Source of the DNA: Pseudanabaena yagii GIHE-NHR1
Lineage (GTDB): Bacteria > Cyanobacteriota > Cyanobacteriia > Pseudanabaenales > Pseudanabaenaceae
DNA: 64,000 bases
Assembly (NCBI RefSeq): GCF_012863495.1
Contig: NZ_JAAVJL010000003.1
Coordinates: 186,001-250,000 of the forward strand
Reading direction: 5' to 3'
Shown piece by piece: positions 7,446 through 16,515 of the stretch (within the stretch, counting starts at the first letter, position 1; every line of letters begins with the position of its first letter). The position numbers and the translations under genes were made by a program. Below the pieces are notes generated by a model, which was not told where the DNA came from, did no database searches, and saw only the letters and a list, made by a program, of their open reading frames with translations.

Positions 7446-8270
7446 ATGCTGAGTATTAATTCTCGTAGCCGATCCCGTATTAGCAACTTATCTAGGCGAT
7501 ACGGCTCTTGGGCGATTGTGACGGGTGCTTCTTCAGGTATTGGGCGCGAAATGGCACTAAGGCTTGCTGAGGCAGGGCTAAATCTGGTTCTAGTTGCGCG
7601 TAGTCAAAATGTATTGCTACAGATGGCGATTGATTTGGGCGATCGCTATGCAATTGCCACAAAAGTTCTCGCTGTTGATTTGACTCTGAAGACAGGAACC
7701 AAAATAATTTTGGAAGAAACGCAAAATCTGGATATTGGGTTGCTCGTAGCGGCAGCAGGATTTGGGACTTCGGGTGCATTTCTTGATTGTCCAATAGAAA
7801 CAGAAATTGAAATGTTGAATGTCAATTGCCGATCGCTATTAGAACTAACTTGGCATTTTGGGCAAAGGTTCGCTAAGCGTGGCAATGGTGGCATCGTGCT
7901 GATGAGTTCGATTGTCGGCTTTCAAGGAACCCCCTTTGCGGCACACTATGCTGCAACTAAAGCTTATGTTCAGACCCTAGCCGAAGCCCTATATGTCGAA
8001 CTTGCTCCGATGGGAATTGATGTCATTGCTTCTGCTCCCGGTCCTACCAATAGCGGTTTTGCTGACCGTGCAGGCATGAAATTGGGAATGGCATTAAATC
8101 CTGTAGATGTGGCTCAGGCAACTCTAGATGCTCTAGGGAAAAAGCCCACAATCTTACCTGGATTCATCTCGAAACTGTTGACCTATTCCCTTGCATTTTT
8201 GCCACGTTGGGCGAGAGTGCAGATTATGGGGGGCGTAATGCGCGATATGACTAGACATCAAAACGGTTAA
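7446..8270 (+). CDS. Short-chain dehydrogenase/reductase
   Basis: The 274-aa protein has the SDR cofactor motif TGASSGIG (residues 27-34), which binds NAD(P)H. The catalytic Ser is in MSSIVGFQG and the Tyr/Lys pair in YAATKAY. The C-terminus GVMRDMTRHQNG, preceded by a hydrophobic stretch (LPGFISKLLTYSLAFLPRWA), suggests membrane association, as in lipid-acting SDRs. A Shine-Dalgarno GGAG lies 7 bp before the ATG. The stop is only 6 bp before devB, so the genes are co-transcribed. In heterocyst-formers similar SDRs sit beside DevBCA-type exporters and reduce polyketide or lipid intermediates. Here a lipid-modifying step before export is plausible but not proven. Confidence 0.88.
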   Translation: MLSINSRSRSRISNLSRRYGSWAIVTGASSGIGREMALRLAEAGLNLVLVARSQNVLLQMAIDLGDRYAIATKVLAVDLTLKTGTKIILEETQNLDIGLLVAAAGFGTSGAFLDCPIETEIEMLNVNCRSLLELTWHFGQRFAKRGNGGIVLMSSIVGFQGTPFAAHYAATKAYVQTLAEALYVELAPMGIDVIASAPGPTNSGFADRAGMKLGMALNPVDVAQATLDALGKKPTILPGFISKLLTYSLAFLPRWARVQIMGGVMRDMTRHQNG

Positions 8271-8276
8271 AATCCC

Positions 8277-9446
8277 ATGAGCATTAGATTTCCAATTCAA
8301 TATTTACCACTAACGGCGATCGCGATCGCTTCTTTAAGTATTGGTGGTATCGCCTATATAAACCTCTCCCAAAAATCTATTCAACCTGTTATTTCCGAAA
8401 CCACTCCTAAATTAGAAACAGTTTCAGCATTGGGAAGATTGGAACCTGATGGAGAAGTAATTAAGGTGTTTGCACCCATATCGGGCGAAAGTGCGCGAAT
8501 TGAACGGCTCAACGTGCAGCACGGGCAACAACTTCGCAAAGGAGAGATTATCGCCTATCTCGATAACTATGCTCCGCGTGCAGCGGCTTTGCGGGAAGCA
8601 CAGGAAAGAGTTGCTGTTGCCGAAGCGCAATTAAGGCAAGTAGAAGCAGGGGCAAAGTCGGGGCAAATTGTGGCGCAGCAAAGAGTCGTCGATCGCATTC
8701 AAGTAGAGTTACAAACGGAAACTGCTGCTCAAGAGGCAGCGATCGCCCGTTTAGAAGCCGAACTTCGCAATGCGGAGCTAGAGGATCGGCGGTATCAATA
8801 TCTGCAAACAGAAGGCGCAGTCTCAAGTTCTCTGCGTGATAGCAAACAGTTAACTAGCGATACAGTGCGTCAACAGTTAAATGAAGCGAAGGCACAGTTA
8901 TCGCGGATAGTGCGATCTCGTCAGTCGCAAATCGCTGAGTCCCGCGCCACCCTCGACCAGATCGCCGAAGTTCGTCCAGTAGATGTGGAATTAGCGCGAT
9001 CGCAGGTCGCACAAGCAAAGGCAGGTGTAGCAAGGGCAAAAGCCGATCTTGATTTAGCTATAGTGCGATCCCCCCAAGATGGACAGGTTCTCAAAATCCA
9101 TACCCGTGCTGGGGAATTAGTGGGAAATAATGGAATTATTAGTTTAGGTCAAACTCAACGTATGGTTGCCGTTGCTGAGGTTTATGAACTGGATATTAAC
9201 CGAATCAAAATCGGTCAATCCGCCACTGTAATCAGCAAAAATAATGCCTTCTCCGAAACATTGCGCGGCAAAGTGAAGGAAGTTGGCTTAGAGATTAGTA
9301 AAAAAGATGTCTTAAATACCGATCCTGCGGCTCAGTTCGATGCAAGAGTCGTGGAAGTAAAAATACTGCTAGATGAACCTTCTAGTCGTTTGGTTGCAGG
9401 GCTAACCAATCTCAGTATTCAAGCAGCGATCGATGTTCGGGATTAG
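8277..9446 (+). CDS. devB: DevB-like membrane fusion protein of ABC exporter
   Basis: This 389-aa HlyD-family periplasmic adaptor has an N-terminal membrane anchor (residues 9-30), the lipoyl/barrel start VSALGRLEPDGEVIKVFAP, a long coiled-coil hairpin (about 100-250, rich in Ala, Gln and Arg) and the closing barrel VRSPQDGQVLKIHTRAGELV. It should bridge the DevC/DevA inner-membrane complex and an outer-membrane channel such as TolC. It follows the SDR gene after 6 bp. The neighbours DevC and DevA lie downstream after a repeat-filled gap of 317 bp. The symbol follows the Anabaena DevBCA paradigm; substrate specificity is not deducible, but the PadR and SDR neighbours favour a lipid or drug-like substrate. 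Confidence 0.88.
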   Translation: MSIRFPIQYLPLTAIAIASLSIGGIAYINLSQKSIQPVISETTPKLETVSALGRLEPDGEVIKVFAPISGESARIERLNVQHGQQLRKGEIIAYLDNYAPRAAALREAQERVAVAEAQLRQVEAGAKSGQIVAQQRVVDRIQVELQTETAAQEAAIARLEAELRNAELEDRRYQYLQTEGAVSSSLRDSKQLTSDTVRQQLNEAKAQLSRIVRSRQSQIAESRATLDQIAEVRPVDVELARSQVAQAKAGVARAKADLDLAIVRSPQDGQVLKIHTRAGELVGNNGIISLGQTQRMVAVAEVYELDINRIKIGQSATVISKNNAFSETLRGKVKEVGLEISKKDVLNTDPAAQFDARVVEVKILLDEPSSRLVAGLTNLSIQAAIDVRD

Positions 9447-9492
9447 TAGCGATTGCGAGGAGATCCCTCAGCTTTCCTTGTAAAGCTACCTC

Positions 9493-9653
9493 GTACACAC
9501 AAGTCATAAAACCCAGTCAAGTCAACAATTAATTGCCCCCTAGCCCCCAATTCTGGGGGAACAAGATAATAAAATTCTTTCAGAGTCCCCCAGAATTGGG
9601 GGATTTAGGGGGCTAGATCCATTGAAACGAAGACAAAGGGACTTGTGTGTAAA
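9493..9653. repeat. MITE-like element between devB and devC
   Basis: The outer ends TACACACAAGTC (9493) and GACTTGTGTGTA (to about 9651) are inverted repeats. An inner pair, GCCCCCTAGCCCCCAATTCT and its complement around 9590, forms a long stem. There is no coding sequence. The element separates devB from devC, so it lies inside the presumed transcription unit. The rest of 9447-9763 shows no gene. Confidence 0.65.
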
Positions 9654-9763
9654 CCTTAGCTTGTAAAGAGTGGAGAATTATATTCTTCCCCCTTTACAAG
9701 GCGGGTTGAGGGTGATCATTAGTATCTTAAGCCTTTGAAAATGATTTCCTAGCCTAGAGAGTT

Positions 9764-10966
9764 ATGACCAAAATCATAGATAAACCTATAAATGTCACGG
9801 CAAAATCCAAAAAGAAGAAACCACTCTTTCTTTCTTGGTTGCAATTGCGGAAAGAGCGCGTGCGTCTACTAGTAGCGATCGCAGGAATTAGTTTTGCTGA
9901 TGTGTTGATGTTTTTGCAAATGGGATTTCGGGGCGCATTATTTAGCAGTGCCGTAGAACTCCATCACAGCATCAATGGCGAAATCGTGATTTTAAGCAGT
10001 CGCTACCGATCGCTAATTTCCCTCGATCGCTTTACCGATCGCCGCCTTTACCAAGCCGCAGGCGTATCGGGTGTACAGTCCGTTAGTCCGATTTATCTCA
10101 ACTTCATTCAATGGCGCAACCCTTACAACAAAGAGATCTGGGATATTTACGCTATTGGCATTAATCCCGAACATCAAGTTTTAAATATTAAAGGCGTTGT
10201 TGAGAATCGCCAAAAGCTGCGCGAACCCTATACAGTTCTCTTTAATTCTGGATCGCGGAATGAATTTGGGGCAATCGCAAAGAAATTTCAAGCAGGTGAA
10301 TCCATCGTTACGGAAATTGATGAACGCCAATTCCAAGTGCGGGGACTATTTCAACTCAGCCCCACCTTTGGCATTAATGCCCATCTCGTCACCAGCGATA
10401 TTAACTTTTTGCGAATGGTGCGATCGCGCCAAGGCGGACTAATTGATATCGGTGTAGTCAAGCTCAAGCCCGATGCCGATGTCAATAAAGTCTTAGCAGA
10501 ATTGCGATCGCTCCTGCCTAACGATGTCAAAGTCATGACGAGACAAGATTTCGCCAAAGCTGAAGTAGCTTTTTGGAATGCGAGTACACCCGTGGGCTAC
10601 ACCTTCGATCTCGGTGTCGTAATTGCTTTTATCGTCGGAGCCGTAATTGTCTATCAAATTCTCTATAGCGATGTCACCGACCATTTGCCCGAATACGCCA
10701 CTCTGAAGGCAATGGGATTTCGCGATCGCTATCTATTAATAGTCGTCTTCCAAGAATCGCTCATCCTCGCTGTCCTCGGCTTCATTCCCGCCACAGCCAT
10801 GGCATGGGGCATTTACGAAATCACCCATATCGCCACGCTCTTACCAATGGCAATGGATGCAGGACGGATTACGTTTGTATTCGTACTAACCGCCATCATG
10901 TGTTCTATTTCCGCAGCAATTGCCGTGAGAAAGATTCAAACTGCCGATCCTGCGGATATTTTTTAA
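9764..10966 (+). CDS. devC: DevC-like ABC transporter permease
   Basis: The 400-aa FtsX/MacB-type permease has a first membrane segment near residue 35 (RLLVAIAGISFADVLMFLQM), a large extracytoplasmic domain (about 60-270) and three C-terminal membrane helices (LGVVIAFIVGAVIVYQILYS, LIVVFQESLILAVLGFIPAT, ITFVFVLTAIMCSISAAIAV). This is the DevC/MacB topology with a periplasmic domain between TM1 and TM2. It pairs with DevA downstream (87 bp) and the DevB adaptor upstream. The N-terminal KKKKPLFLSWLQL motif is typical for DevC. Together they form a tripartite exporter. The start at 9764 is the first ATG of the frame. Confidence 0.9.
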   Translation: MTKIIDKPINVTAKSKKKKPLFLSWLQLRKERVRLLVAIAGISFADVLMFLQMGFRGALFSSAVELHHSINGEIVILSSRYRSLISLDRFTDRRLYQAAGVSGVQSVSPIYLNFIQWRNPYNKEIWDIYAIGINPEHQVLNIKGVVENRQKLREPYTVLFNSGSRNEFGAIAKKFQAGESIVTEIDERQFQVRGLFQLSPTFGINAHLVTSDINFLRMVRSRQGGLIDIGVVKLKPDADVNKVLAELRSLLPNDVKVMTRQDFAKAEVAFWNASTPVGYTFDLGVVIAFIVGAVIVYQILYSDVTDHLPEYATLKAMGFRDRYLLIVVFQESLILAVLGFIPATAMAWGIYEITHIATLLPMAMDAGRITFVFVLTAIMCSISAAIAVRKIQTADPADIF

Positions 10967-11053
10967 TTAGCTTTTAAGCTTTTGGCTTTTAGCTTTAAAA
11001 AGTTAGAGAACTGTATTTTTCCCTTTTTCCTTTCTACTTTTTCCTTGAAATAA

Positions 11054-11731
11054 ATGTCCTCGCAATTTGCTATTTCCGTAACGCAACTAAATCACTACTA
11101 CGGTCAGAATGCTCTCCGTAAGCAGGTTTTGTTTGATATAAATCTGCAAATTGATCGCGGTGAGATTGTGATTATGACAGGACCTTCGGGTTCGGGGAAA
11201 ACGACTTTGCTCTCGCTCATGGGTGGCTTGCGATCGCCGCAAGAGGGTAGCCTGAAGATTCTCGATCGGGAATTACTTAATTCTCTTCCCGAGCAAATGA
11301 CGCTGATTCGTCGCAACATTGGCTATATTTTCCAAGCCCATAATCTCTTGAACTTTCTCACCGTTTATCAAAATGTGGAAATGGCGCTAGAACTCCATGA
11401 TGTCACTGCTGAAGAAGCAGATCGACGGATTCGAGATGTCTTAAATGCTGTGGGTTTGTCTCACCGACTGGATTACTATCCTAGCGACCTGTCAGGAGGA
11501 CAAAAACAACGAGTAGCGATCGCCCGTGCCTTGGTGGGACAACCGAAGATCATCCTTGCCGATGAACCAACGGCGGCTCTAGATAAAAAATCAGGGCGAG
11601 ATGTGGTGGAGATTATGGAAAAATTAGCCAAACAGCAAGGCTGTACGATTCTCCTTGTGACCCATGACAATCGCATTCTTGATCTCGCCGATCGCATTAT
11701 TTACATGGAAGATGGATGCTTGATGATATGA
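11054..11731 (+). CDS. devA: DevA-like ABC transporter ATPase
   Basis: The 225-aa ABC ATPase has Walker A GPSGSGKT (43-50), signature LSGGQ (146-150), Walker B IILADE (166-171) and the H-loop in LLVTHDNR. Size and motif set match the LolD/MacB/DevA branch that powers substrate extraction by FtsX-like permeases. It is the last gene of the PadR-controlled cluster SDR-devB-devC-devA. The 3' side meets an IS fragment 70 bp downstream, so the end of the operon may have been reworked. Confidence 0.92.
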   Translation: MSSQFAISVTQLNHYYGQNALRKQVLFDINLQIDRGEIVIMTGPSGSGKTTLLSLMGGLRSPQEGSLKILDRELLNSLPEQMTLIRRNIGYIFQAHNLLNFLTVYQNVEMALELHDVTAEEADRRIRDVLNAVGLSHRLDYYPSDLSGGQKQRVAIARALVGQPKIILADEPTAALDKKSGRDVVEIMEKLAKQQGCTILLVTHDNRILDLADRIIYMEDGCLMI

Positions 11732-11802
11732 AATCTGGAAATTTTAGGACTTACGCAGTGGAGAAAAAGAGGTAAAAAAGAAGAAGAGTTAGACAAAGCC
11801 AA

Positions 11803-11963
11803 ATGGCGAAGAAATTTAGCACCCTAGACTATTGCCAGTATCTGCTGAGTAGCCAGATAAACTATACAATCACGAACTTAGCTGAACATATAGAGGGATA
11901 CAGTCACGACCAAATCAACCGATATATGAGAGGACAAAAATTGACTCCAAGGATAGTCTGGCA
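11803..11963 (+). pseudogene. IS701/IS4-like transposase, N-terminal scrap
   Basis: The reading frame from ATG 11803 gives MAKKFSTLDYCQYLLSSQIN and then AEHIEGYSHDQINRYMRGQKLTPRIVW, the start of a cyanobacterial IS701/IS4-type transposase. Homology stops abruptly at about 11963 where transglutaminase-like sequence begins in another frame. The sequence AGGACTTACGCA at about 11748 resembles the terminal repeat of such elements. The catalytic core is entirely missing. Confidence 0.7.
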
Positions 11964-12476
11964 AATGAGGCGATCGCGAAAATGCGTTTTGAGTGGGTAC
12001 GTGATGAAATTCGTCATAGTGTTGACTACCAAATGAATCCTGTGACTTGGCTAGCCTCCGATGTCTTACATTACAAAACAGGATATTCCCATGTGAAAAG
12101 CCATTTATTAGCAGTTCTACTTCGAGGAAATGGAATTCCCGCAGTTTTTTGCTATCAGCACTTAAGTATTGATGATACTAATGCACCCTACAGTCTGCAT
12201 GGATTTAATGGGGTTTATTTGCCTGAGTTTGGTTGGTATCGCATGGATGCGAGAAATAAAGAGAGAGTTGATGCTCAATTCACCCCACCGCACGAAAAGT
12301 TAGCTTTTAAGATTCAATTTCTAGAAGAAGCTGATTTCTCAAGTATACTACCAGAGCTACTTACAGTTGTGATTGAGGCTTTGCAATCTCACATCACATG
12401 GGAATGGATGTTGCAAAATCTCCCTAATGTTTCCTTAGAGAATGCAACCAACTATGGTCTTAGTTCAAGTTCCTAA
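11962..12476 (+). pseudogene. Truncated transglutaminase-like copy, catalytic Cys lost
   Basis: This is closely related to the gene at 5331-5924 across about 165 residues, but the first 30 or so residues are replaced by the IS scrap. Homology begins in frame at about 11962 (NEAIAKMRFEWVRDE). The nucleophile is gone: the parent has GYCYAKSHL, this copy GYSHVKSHL. The His (SLHGF) and Asp (RMDAR) remain. An open frame from ATG 11982 exists but has no good ribosome site. It is therefore an inactive relic or at most a non-catalytic protein. The ending differs from the parent (ENATNYGLSSSS). Confidence 0.8.
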
Positions 12477-12487
12477 TTCAGATAAAC

Positions 12488-12568
12488 ATGATTAAATACG
12501 TTATTTTCAATTGTGATGGAACCTTAGTTGATCGCATGATTAATTTGCCGTTATTTTTCGCTGCTTAG
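12488..12568 (+). pseudogene. HAD-family hydrolase relic with internal deletion
   Basis: Directly after the transglutaminase-like relic, MIKYVIFNCDGTLVD reproduces the HAD motif I start (usually FDCDGTLVD), with the nucleophile Asp changed to Asn. After codon 16 it jumps to MINLPLFFAA and a stop, matching the tail scrap seen at 6605-6640. The middle of the gene (about 200 codons) has been lost in frame. It rests on short sequence, but the motif is distinctive. Confidence 0.5.
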
Positions 12569-12570
12569 TC

Positions 12571-12630
12571 ATGATCGATATTCCCGTTGTTTACAAGCTA
12601 ATAAATCCCCCTGACTATAAGCTATATTGA
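12571..12630 (+). pseudogene. APH-family phosphotransferase N-terminal relic, second copy
   Basis: MIDIPVVYKL repeats the start seen at 6644 (MIDIPLVYKLLKEQ) and then loses homology after ten codons (INPPDYKLY, stop). It begins 2 bp after the HAD relic stop, the spacing expected in a former operon. No further APH sequence (Brenner motif) is present. 12631-12834 is AT-rich with no visible gene. Confidence 0.4.
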
Positions 12631-12834
12631 CTCCCCAATTTTATTAGTCCATTATAGATACGTGAGGCATTTTGGGGCATTTGTCCTATGTTCCTTTTTT
12701 GTTCAAAAAAATAGCATAAGTCTATTTTCTACTCAATTCTACTTTCTGTATATTCCCCAAATACTTTTCTTAAAAATTTTGCTAGCCGATCGTTTTTTTA
12801 TCTGCATAAAGGTTTTTTCAAGGTTTTACTTCTC

Positions 12835-15744
12835 ATGACTTCTCTGCCAAATCTCAATCTCCAAGCCTCAGAAAAAATCCAATCTCTAATTATTCGTAAT
12901 CCCTTAACGATCGCGTTAGATACATCTGTGGGTAAGGCGATCGCGATGATGGCTGAACATAACTCTAGTTATATAATCGTCGTAGACGAGGCAAATCAAT
13001 CTCAAGCGGTGGGTATTTTTACTGAGAGAGATGTGGTTAGCGTTGGCGCTCAGCGAGTAGATTTAGAGCTGTTAACAATGCAGTCAGTGATAAGCCATTC
13101 TGTAATTAGCATTCAAGAAGAATCCATCGCAACAATTACAAGTATCAATACAATCGTAGCCATCTTTCAAAAACATCAGATTCGGCATTTACCTGTGTTA
13201 GAAGGCGATCGCCTAGTTGGTTTGTTAATTCAAGACAGCTTGATCGAGTTATTAACTCAGCAGATTACACGATTAACTCTTATCGGAGAGCGGGCGCAAT
13301 TGGCTCTCAAGGGTTCAAATGATGCCATTTGGGATTGGGATCTTGAGCGTAATACAAAATTTTTCTCCCCCCGATGGAAACAGATGCGCGGCTTTAGCGA
13401 GCAGGAAATTGGTAATTCGCCTGATGAGTGTATCAGACGCATTCATCCCGATGATTATCATCGTTTTATGAAATCTTTAGATGATCATGTAATTGGGGAA
13501 ACGGAGTTTTTTGAGATTGAATATCGCAGCCAATGTAAAGATGGCAGTTATCTCTGGGTGCTAGATCGTGGACAAACTGTGAAAGATCAAACTGGTAAGG
13601 CAAGTCGTTTTATTGGCTTTGAAACAGATATCAGTGATCGCAAACGCGCAGAAGAGAAACTTCAAAAAAGCGAACAACGGTATCGCGCTATCATGGACAA
13701 TGCCAGTGATGCAATTTGTCTAGCTGATCCCCAAGGCAACTTGATCGAAGCAAATCACAAAGCTGAAATACTCTTAGGATATACCCGTGAAGAATTAAGT
13801 AAACTCCATGTATCGCAGATCCATCCTCCCGATGCTTTACAAGCGGTACGCGAACACTTTCAAACTGTTGTCCAAGGTGTCGCAGCACCGATGCTAGAAA
13901 GTGTTGTATTGCGAAAAGATAGTAGCCTCGTTCCTGTGGAAGTTACTGGTAGTCGGATTGAGCTTGATGGAACATATATTGCTCAAGGCATTTTGAGAGA
14001 TATCAGCAAACGCAAACGGATTGAAGCCGCCTTATTTGATAGTGAAAAACGATATCAGGCTTTGTTTAATCACAAATCCGATGCAGTATTTATCAATGGA
14101 TTTACGGAAACAGGAAAGCCCAGCAATTTTATTGAAGTTAATCAAACTGCTTGTGAAAGCTTGGGATATAGCCGAGAGGAATTGCTAAGGATGGATCCCA
14201 GCGACATCATGCCGAAGGATTTTTTCTGTAAAAAAGATATTATCGAAACCCTTCATACCCAAAAATATGCCAGTCAAGAGGTTTTACATCAAACAAAGGA
14301 TGGCAAAATTTTCCCCGTAGAGCTTAACTTGGTGGAACTTGAAGATTCTCAAGGTAAAACTTTGGTAATTACCTCTGCACGAAATATCAGCGATCGCAAA
14401 GAATACGAAAACAAACTAGAACTTACAAATGCAGAATTAATCCGAGCCACGCGCCTAAAAGATGAGTTTTTGGCAAATATGAGCCATGAACTCCGCACGC
14501 CCCTCAATGCAATTTTAGGACTTTCAGAAGGTTTGCAAGAAGAAATTTTTGGATCGATAAATGAACGTCAATCTCAAGCGATCGCTACTATTGAAAAGAG
14601 CGGTCAGCATTTGTTAGAACTCATAAGTGACATTCTCGATCTATCCAAAATAGAAGCGGGTAAACTAGAACTAGAAATTGCGAGGGTAAATATCTTGCAA
14701 CTTTGTCAATCTAGCCTCAATTTTGTAAAAAACCAAGCTTTTAAAAAACAGATTCAACTCCGAGCCAATCTCTCTCAAGATATCGGCGAAATGGTACTAG
14801 ATGAACGCCGCATCCGTCAAGTGTTAATCAATCTACTATCTAATGCCGTTAAATTCACTCCCACTGGTGGGAAGGTCACCCTAGATGTCCATTACGAACC
14901 GCTAGATAGTAACTTAGCTGAGCATATATCCTTAACCCTCAGTCCAATCCAGCCCCGACCGAATTCCGTATTAGAGTCCTGCCCTCTCGAAGACCGATTT
15001 TATCTCTGCATCTCTGTAACCGATACGGGCATTGGTATAGAGCCTCTCGATCAAGTAAAACTGTTTAAACCCTTTGTCCAGATTGATAGTAGTCTTAACC
15101 GTAAATACGAAGGTACTGGCTTGGGACTAGCCCTTGTCAAACAAATAGTGGAAATGCATGGAGGCGATATTAACCTTCGTAGTCAAGTTGGTGAAGGTAG
15201 TTGCTTTACTGTGCGACTGCCCTATGTCTGCATAGCTCCAGATTCCCATGCTACTCAATCACCAAAAGATGAAAACAGTCAAACCGATACTCTCTCCTTG
15301 CAACAATCAAATACTCAATCAAATTCTAATGAGAATTCTATACCAGTATTGCTAAGTACTACTTCACCTACGATTCTGATCGCTGAAGATAATGAAGCAA
15401 ATACGCTGTCTGTTACCAGTTATCTTGAAGAGAAAGGCTATCACTGTGTGATTGCTCAAAATGGACAAGAAGCGATCACTTTTGCAAAAATCCATCAACC
15501 TCAATTAATTTTGATGGATATCCAAATGCCAGAAATGGATGGAATCACTGCCACGAAGCAAATTCGCAATGAACCTAGTTTGGTAGATATTCCCATAATT
15601 GCCCTAACCGCTCTTGCCATGTCAGGTGATCGCGAAAGATGTCTAGAGGCAGGAGCAAATGATTATCTAACCAAGCCAGTTCATCTACAATATTTAGCAA
15701 AGGTAATTGAAGATATGTTAGCCAAGAATGAGAAGTCTAAGTGA
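12835..15744 (+). CDS. Hybrid sensor kinase: CBS pair, three PAS, HisKA, HATPase, receiver
   Basis: The 969-aa protein is soluble and has no membrane segment. Domains in order are two CBS motifs (about 18-150), PAS with PAC (150-270, ISDRKRAEEKL), a second PAS (275-395), a third PAS (400-525), HisKA with phospho-acceptor His551 in NMSHELRTPLNAIL, HATPase_c (about 660-795: N box LLSNAVKF, G1 DTGIGI, G2 GTGLGLALVK), then a receiver (about 845-960) with Asp895 in LILMDIQMPEMDG. CBS pairs bind adenine nucleotides and PAS domains often bind haem, flavin or small ligands, so it may sense energy or redox state. The kinase core and receiver resemble the split kinase at 55507-59817, so the two are paralogues. 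Its output partner is not adjacent. It starts at ATG 12835 with no strong ribosome site. Confidence 0.92.
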   Translation: MTSLPNLNLQASEKIQSLIIRNPLTIALDTSVGKAIAMMAEHNSSYIIVVDEANQSQAVGIFTERDVVSVGAQRVDLELLTMQSVISHSVISIQEESIATITSINTIVAIFQKHQIRHLPVLEGDRLVGLLIQDSLIELLTQQITRLTLIGERAQLALKGSNDAIWDWDLERNTKFFSPRWKQMRGFSEQEIGNSPDECIRRIHPDDYHRFMKSLDDHVIGETEFFEIEYRSQCKDGSYLWVLDRGQTVKDQTGKASRFIGFETDISDRKRAEEKLQKSEQRYRAIMDNASDAICLADPQGNLIEANHKAEILLGYTREELSKLHVSQIHPPDALQAVREHFQTVVQGVAAPMLESVVLRKDSSLVPVEVTGSRIELDGTYIAQGILRDISKRKRIEAALFDSEKRYQALFNHKSDAVFINGFTETGKPSNFIEVNQTACESLGYSREELLRMDPSDIMPKDFFCKKDIIETLHTQKYASQEVLHQTKDGKIFPVELNLVELEDSQGKTLVITSARNISDRKEYENKLELTNAELIRATRLKDEFLANMSHELRTPLNAILGLSEGLQEEIFGSINERQSQAIATIEKSGQHLLELISDILDLSKIEAGKLELEIARVNILQLCQSSLNFVKNQAFKKQIQLRANLSQDIGEMVLDERRIRQVLINLLSNAVKFTPTGGKVTLDVHYEPLDSNLAEHISLTLSPIQPRPNSVLESCPLEDRFYLCISVTDTGIGIEPLDQVKLFKPFVQIDSSLNRKYEGTGLGLALVKQIVEMHGGDINLRSQVGEGSCFTVRLPYVCIAPDSHATQSPKDENSQTDTLSLQQSNTQSNSNENSIPVLLSTTSPTILIAEDNEANTLSVTSYLEEKGYHCVIAQNGQEAITFAKIHQPQLILMDIQMPEMDGITATKQIRNEPSLVDIPIIALTALAMSGDRERCLEAGANDYLTKPVHLQYLAKVIEDMLAKNEKSK

Positions 15745-15855
15745 TTAATGTTGCTAGACTTAGGGCTAAAAAATGATCTGAGATATACCATCATTGGAAA
15801 AAGAACATTACCGCGTATGGCTGAAGATATATAAACAGGTAAGTGATGATTCCTC

Positions 15856-16332
15856 ATGATTTTACGAGATGCAAATATTAATGATGTACCAGCGATCGCT
15901 AGAGTTCATGTTGATACTTGGCGTACTGCCTATCGCGGGATTATTCCCGATGAACACTTAGAGAACATGTCTTACAAGCAGCGAGAAAAGACGTGGCACC
16001 AGGTTCTGAGCCATCCTAATAATTATTTTGTCTATGTAGTGGAAGATGATTTTGGGCAGATTGTCGGTTTTGCTAGTGGTGGTTTAGAACGGACAGGCGA
16101 TTATTTACGCAATCATCGTCATCGCATTCCTGAGTATGGTTATTTACAGAATCAGGGAATTCCCATCGGCTCAGGCTCAGTTGAATCAACAATTAAGCAG
16201 ATTGGTCGTCGCGTCAAGATTTCTGGTGCTCAGTGGAATCAGGACAATGTTGCTCAAGTTTTGAGACATCGTTGCGCTTATCTCAATGGCTATTTCTATT
16301 CTTCTAAATATATTTACTCAATGCCTAATTGA
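15856..16332 (+). pseudogene. In-frame chimera: GNAT acetyltransferase head, ISKra4 transposase tail
   Basis: Residues 1-82 are a GNAT N-acetyltransferase start (MILRDANINDVPAIARVHVD, then VVEDDFGQIVGFASGGLERT). From residue 83 (near 16102) the sequence switches to the C-terminal end of an ISKra4-type transposase (IPIGSGSVESTIKQIGRRVK then AQWNQDNVAQVLRHRCAYLN). The acetyl-CoA binding loop (Q/R-x-x-G-x-G/A) that normally follows residue 100 is gone, so acetyltransferase activity is not expected. The transposase tail keeps the third acidic residue region but lacks the rest. The join is in frame and gives one open reading frame of 158 aa. It may be expressed, but it is best treated as a pseudogene created by insertion and deletion. 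Confidence 0.8.
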
Positions 16333-16419
16333 TATGCTCCCAATCATTCTTGGCATACCGATACAGAGCGTCGCAATCGTTAAAACGGCTAAACCTTTGA
16401 CCAAAAATGACTTTTGCAT
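16318..16419 (-). pseudogene. Signal-peptide start of an exported protein cut by ISKra4 end
   Basis: On the minus strand, ATG 16417-16419 gives MQKSFLVKGLAVLTIATLCI, a textbook signal peptide, and then the frame runs into the ISKra4 fragment (GGGAGCATATC, probable element end near 16341) and stops. The mature protein has been lost, so its identity cannot be told. Confidence 0.4.
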
Positions 16420-16515
16420 GATAGTAATTAACTTCTATGTAATTAATTGATTACAAATAATCTACTAAAACTTCGCTAATTCTTCTCTTTTAAGAATGAA
16501 GTACAGGAGGTTTTA

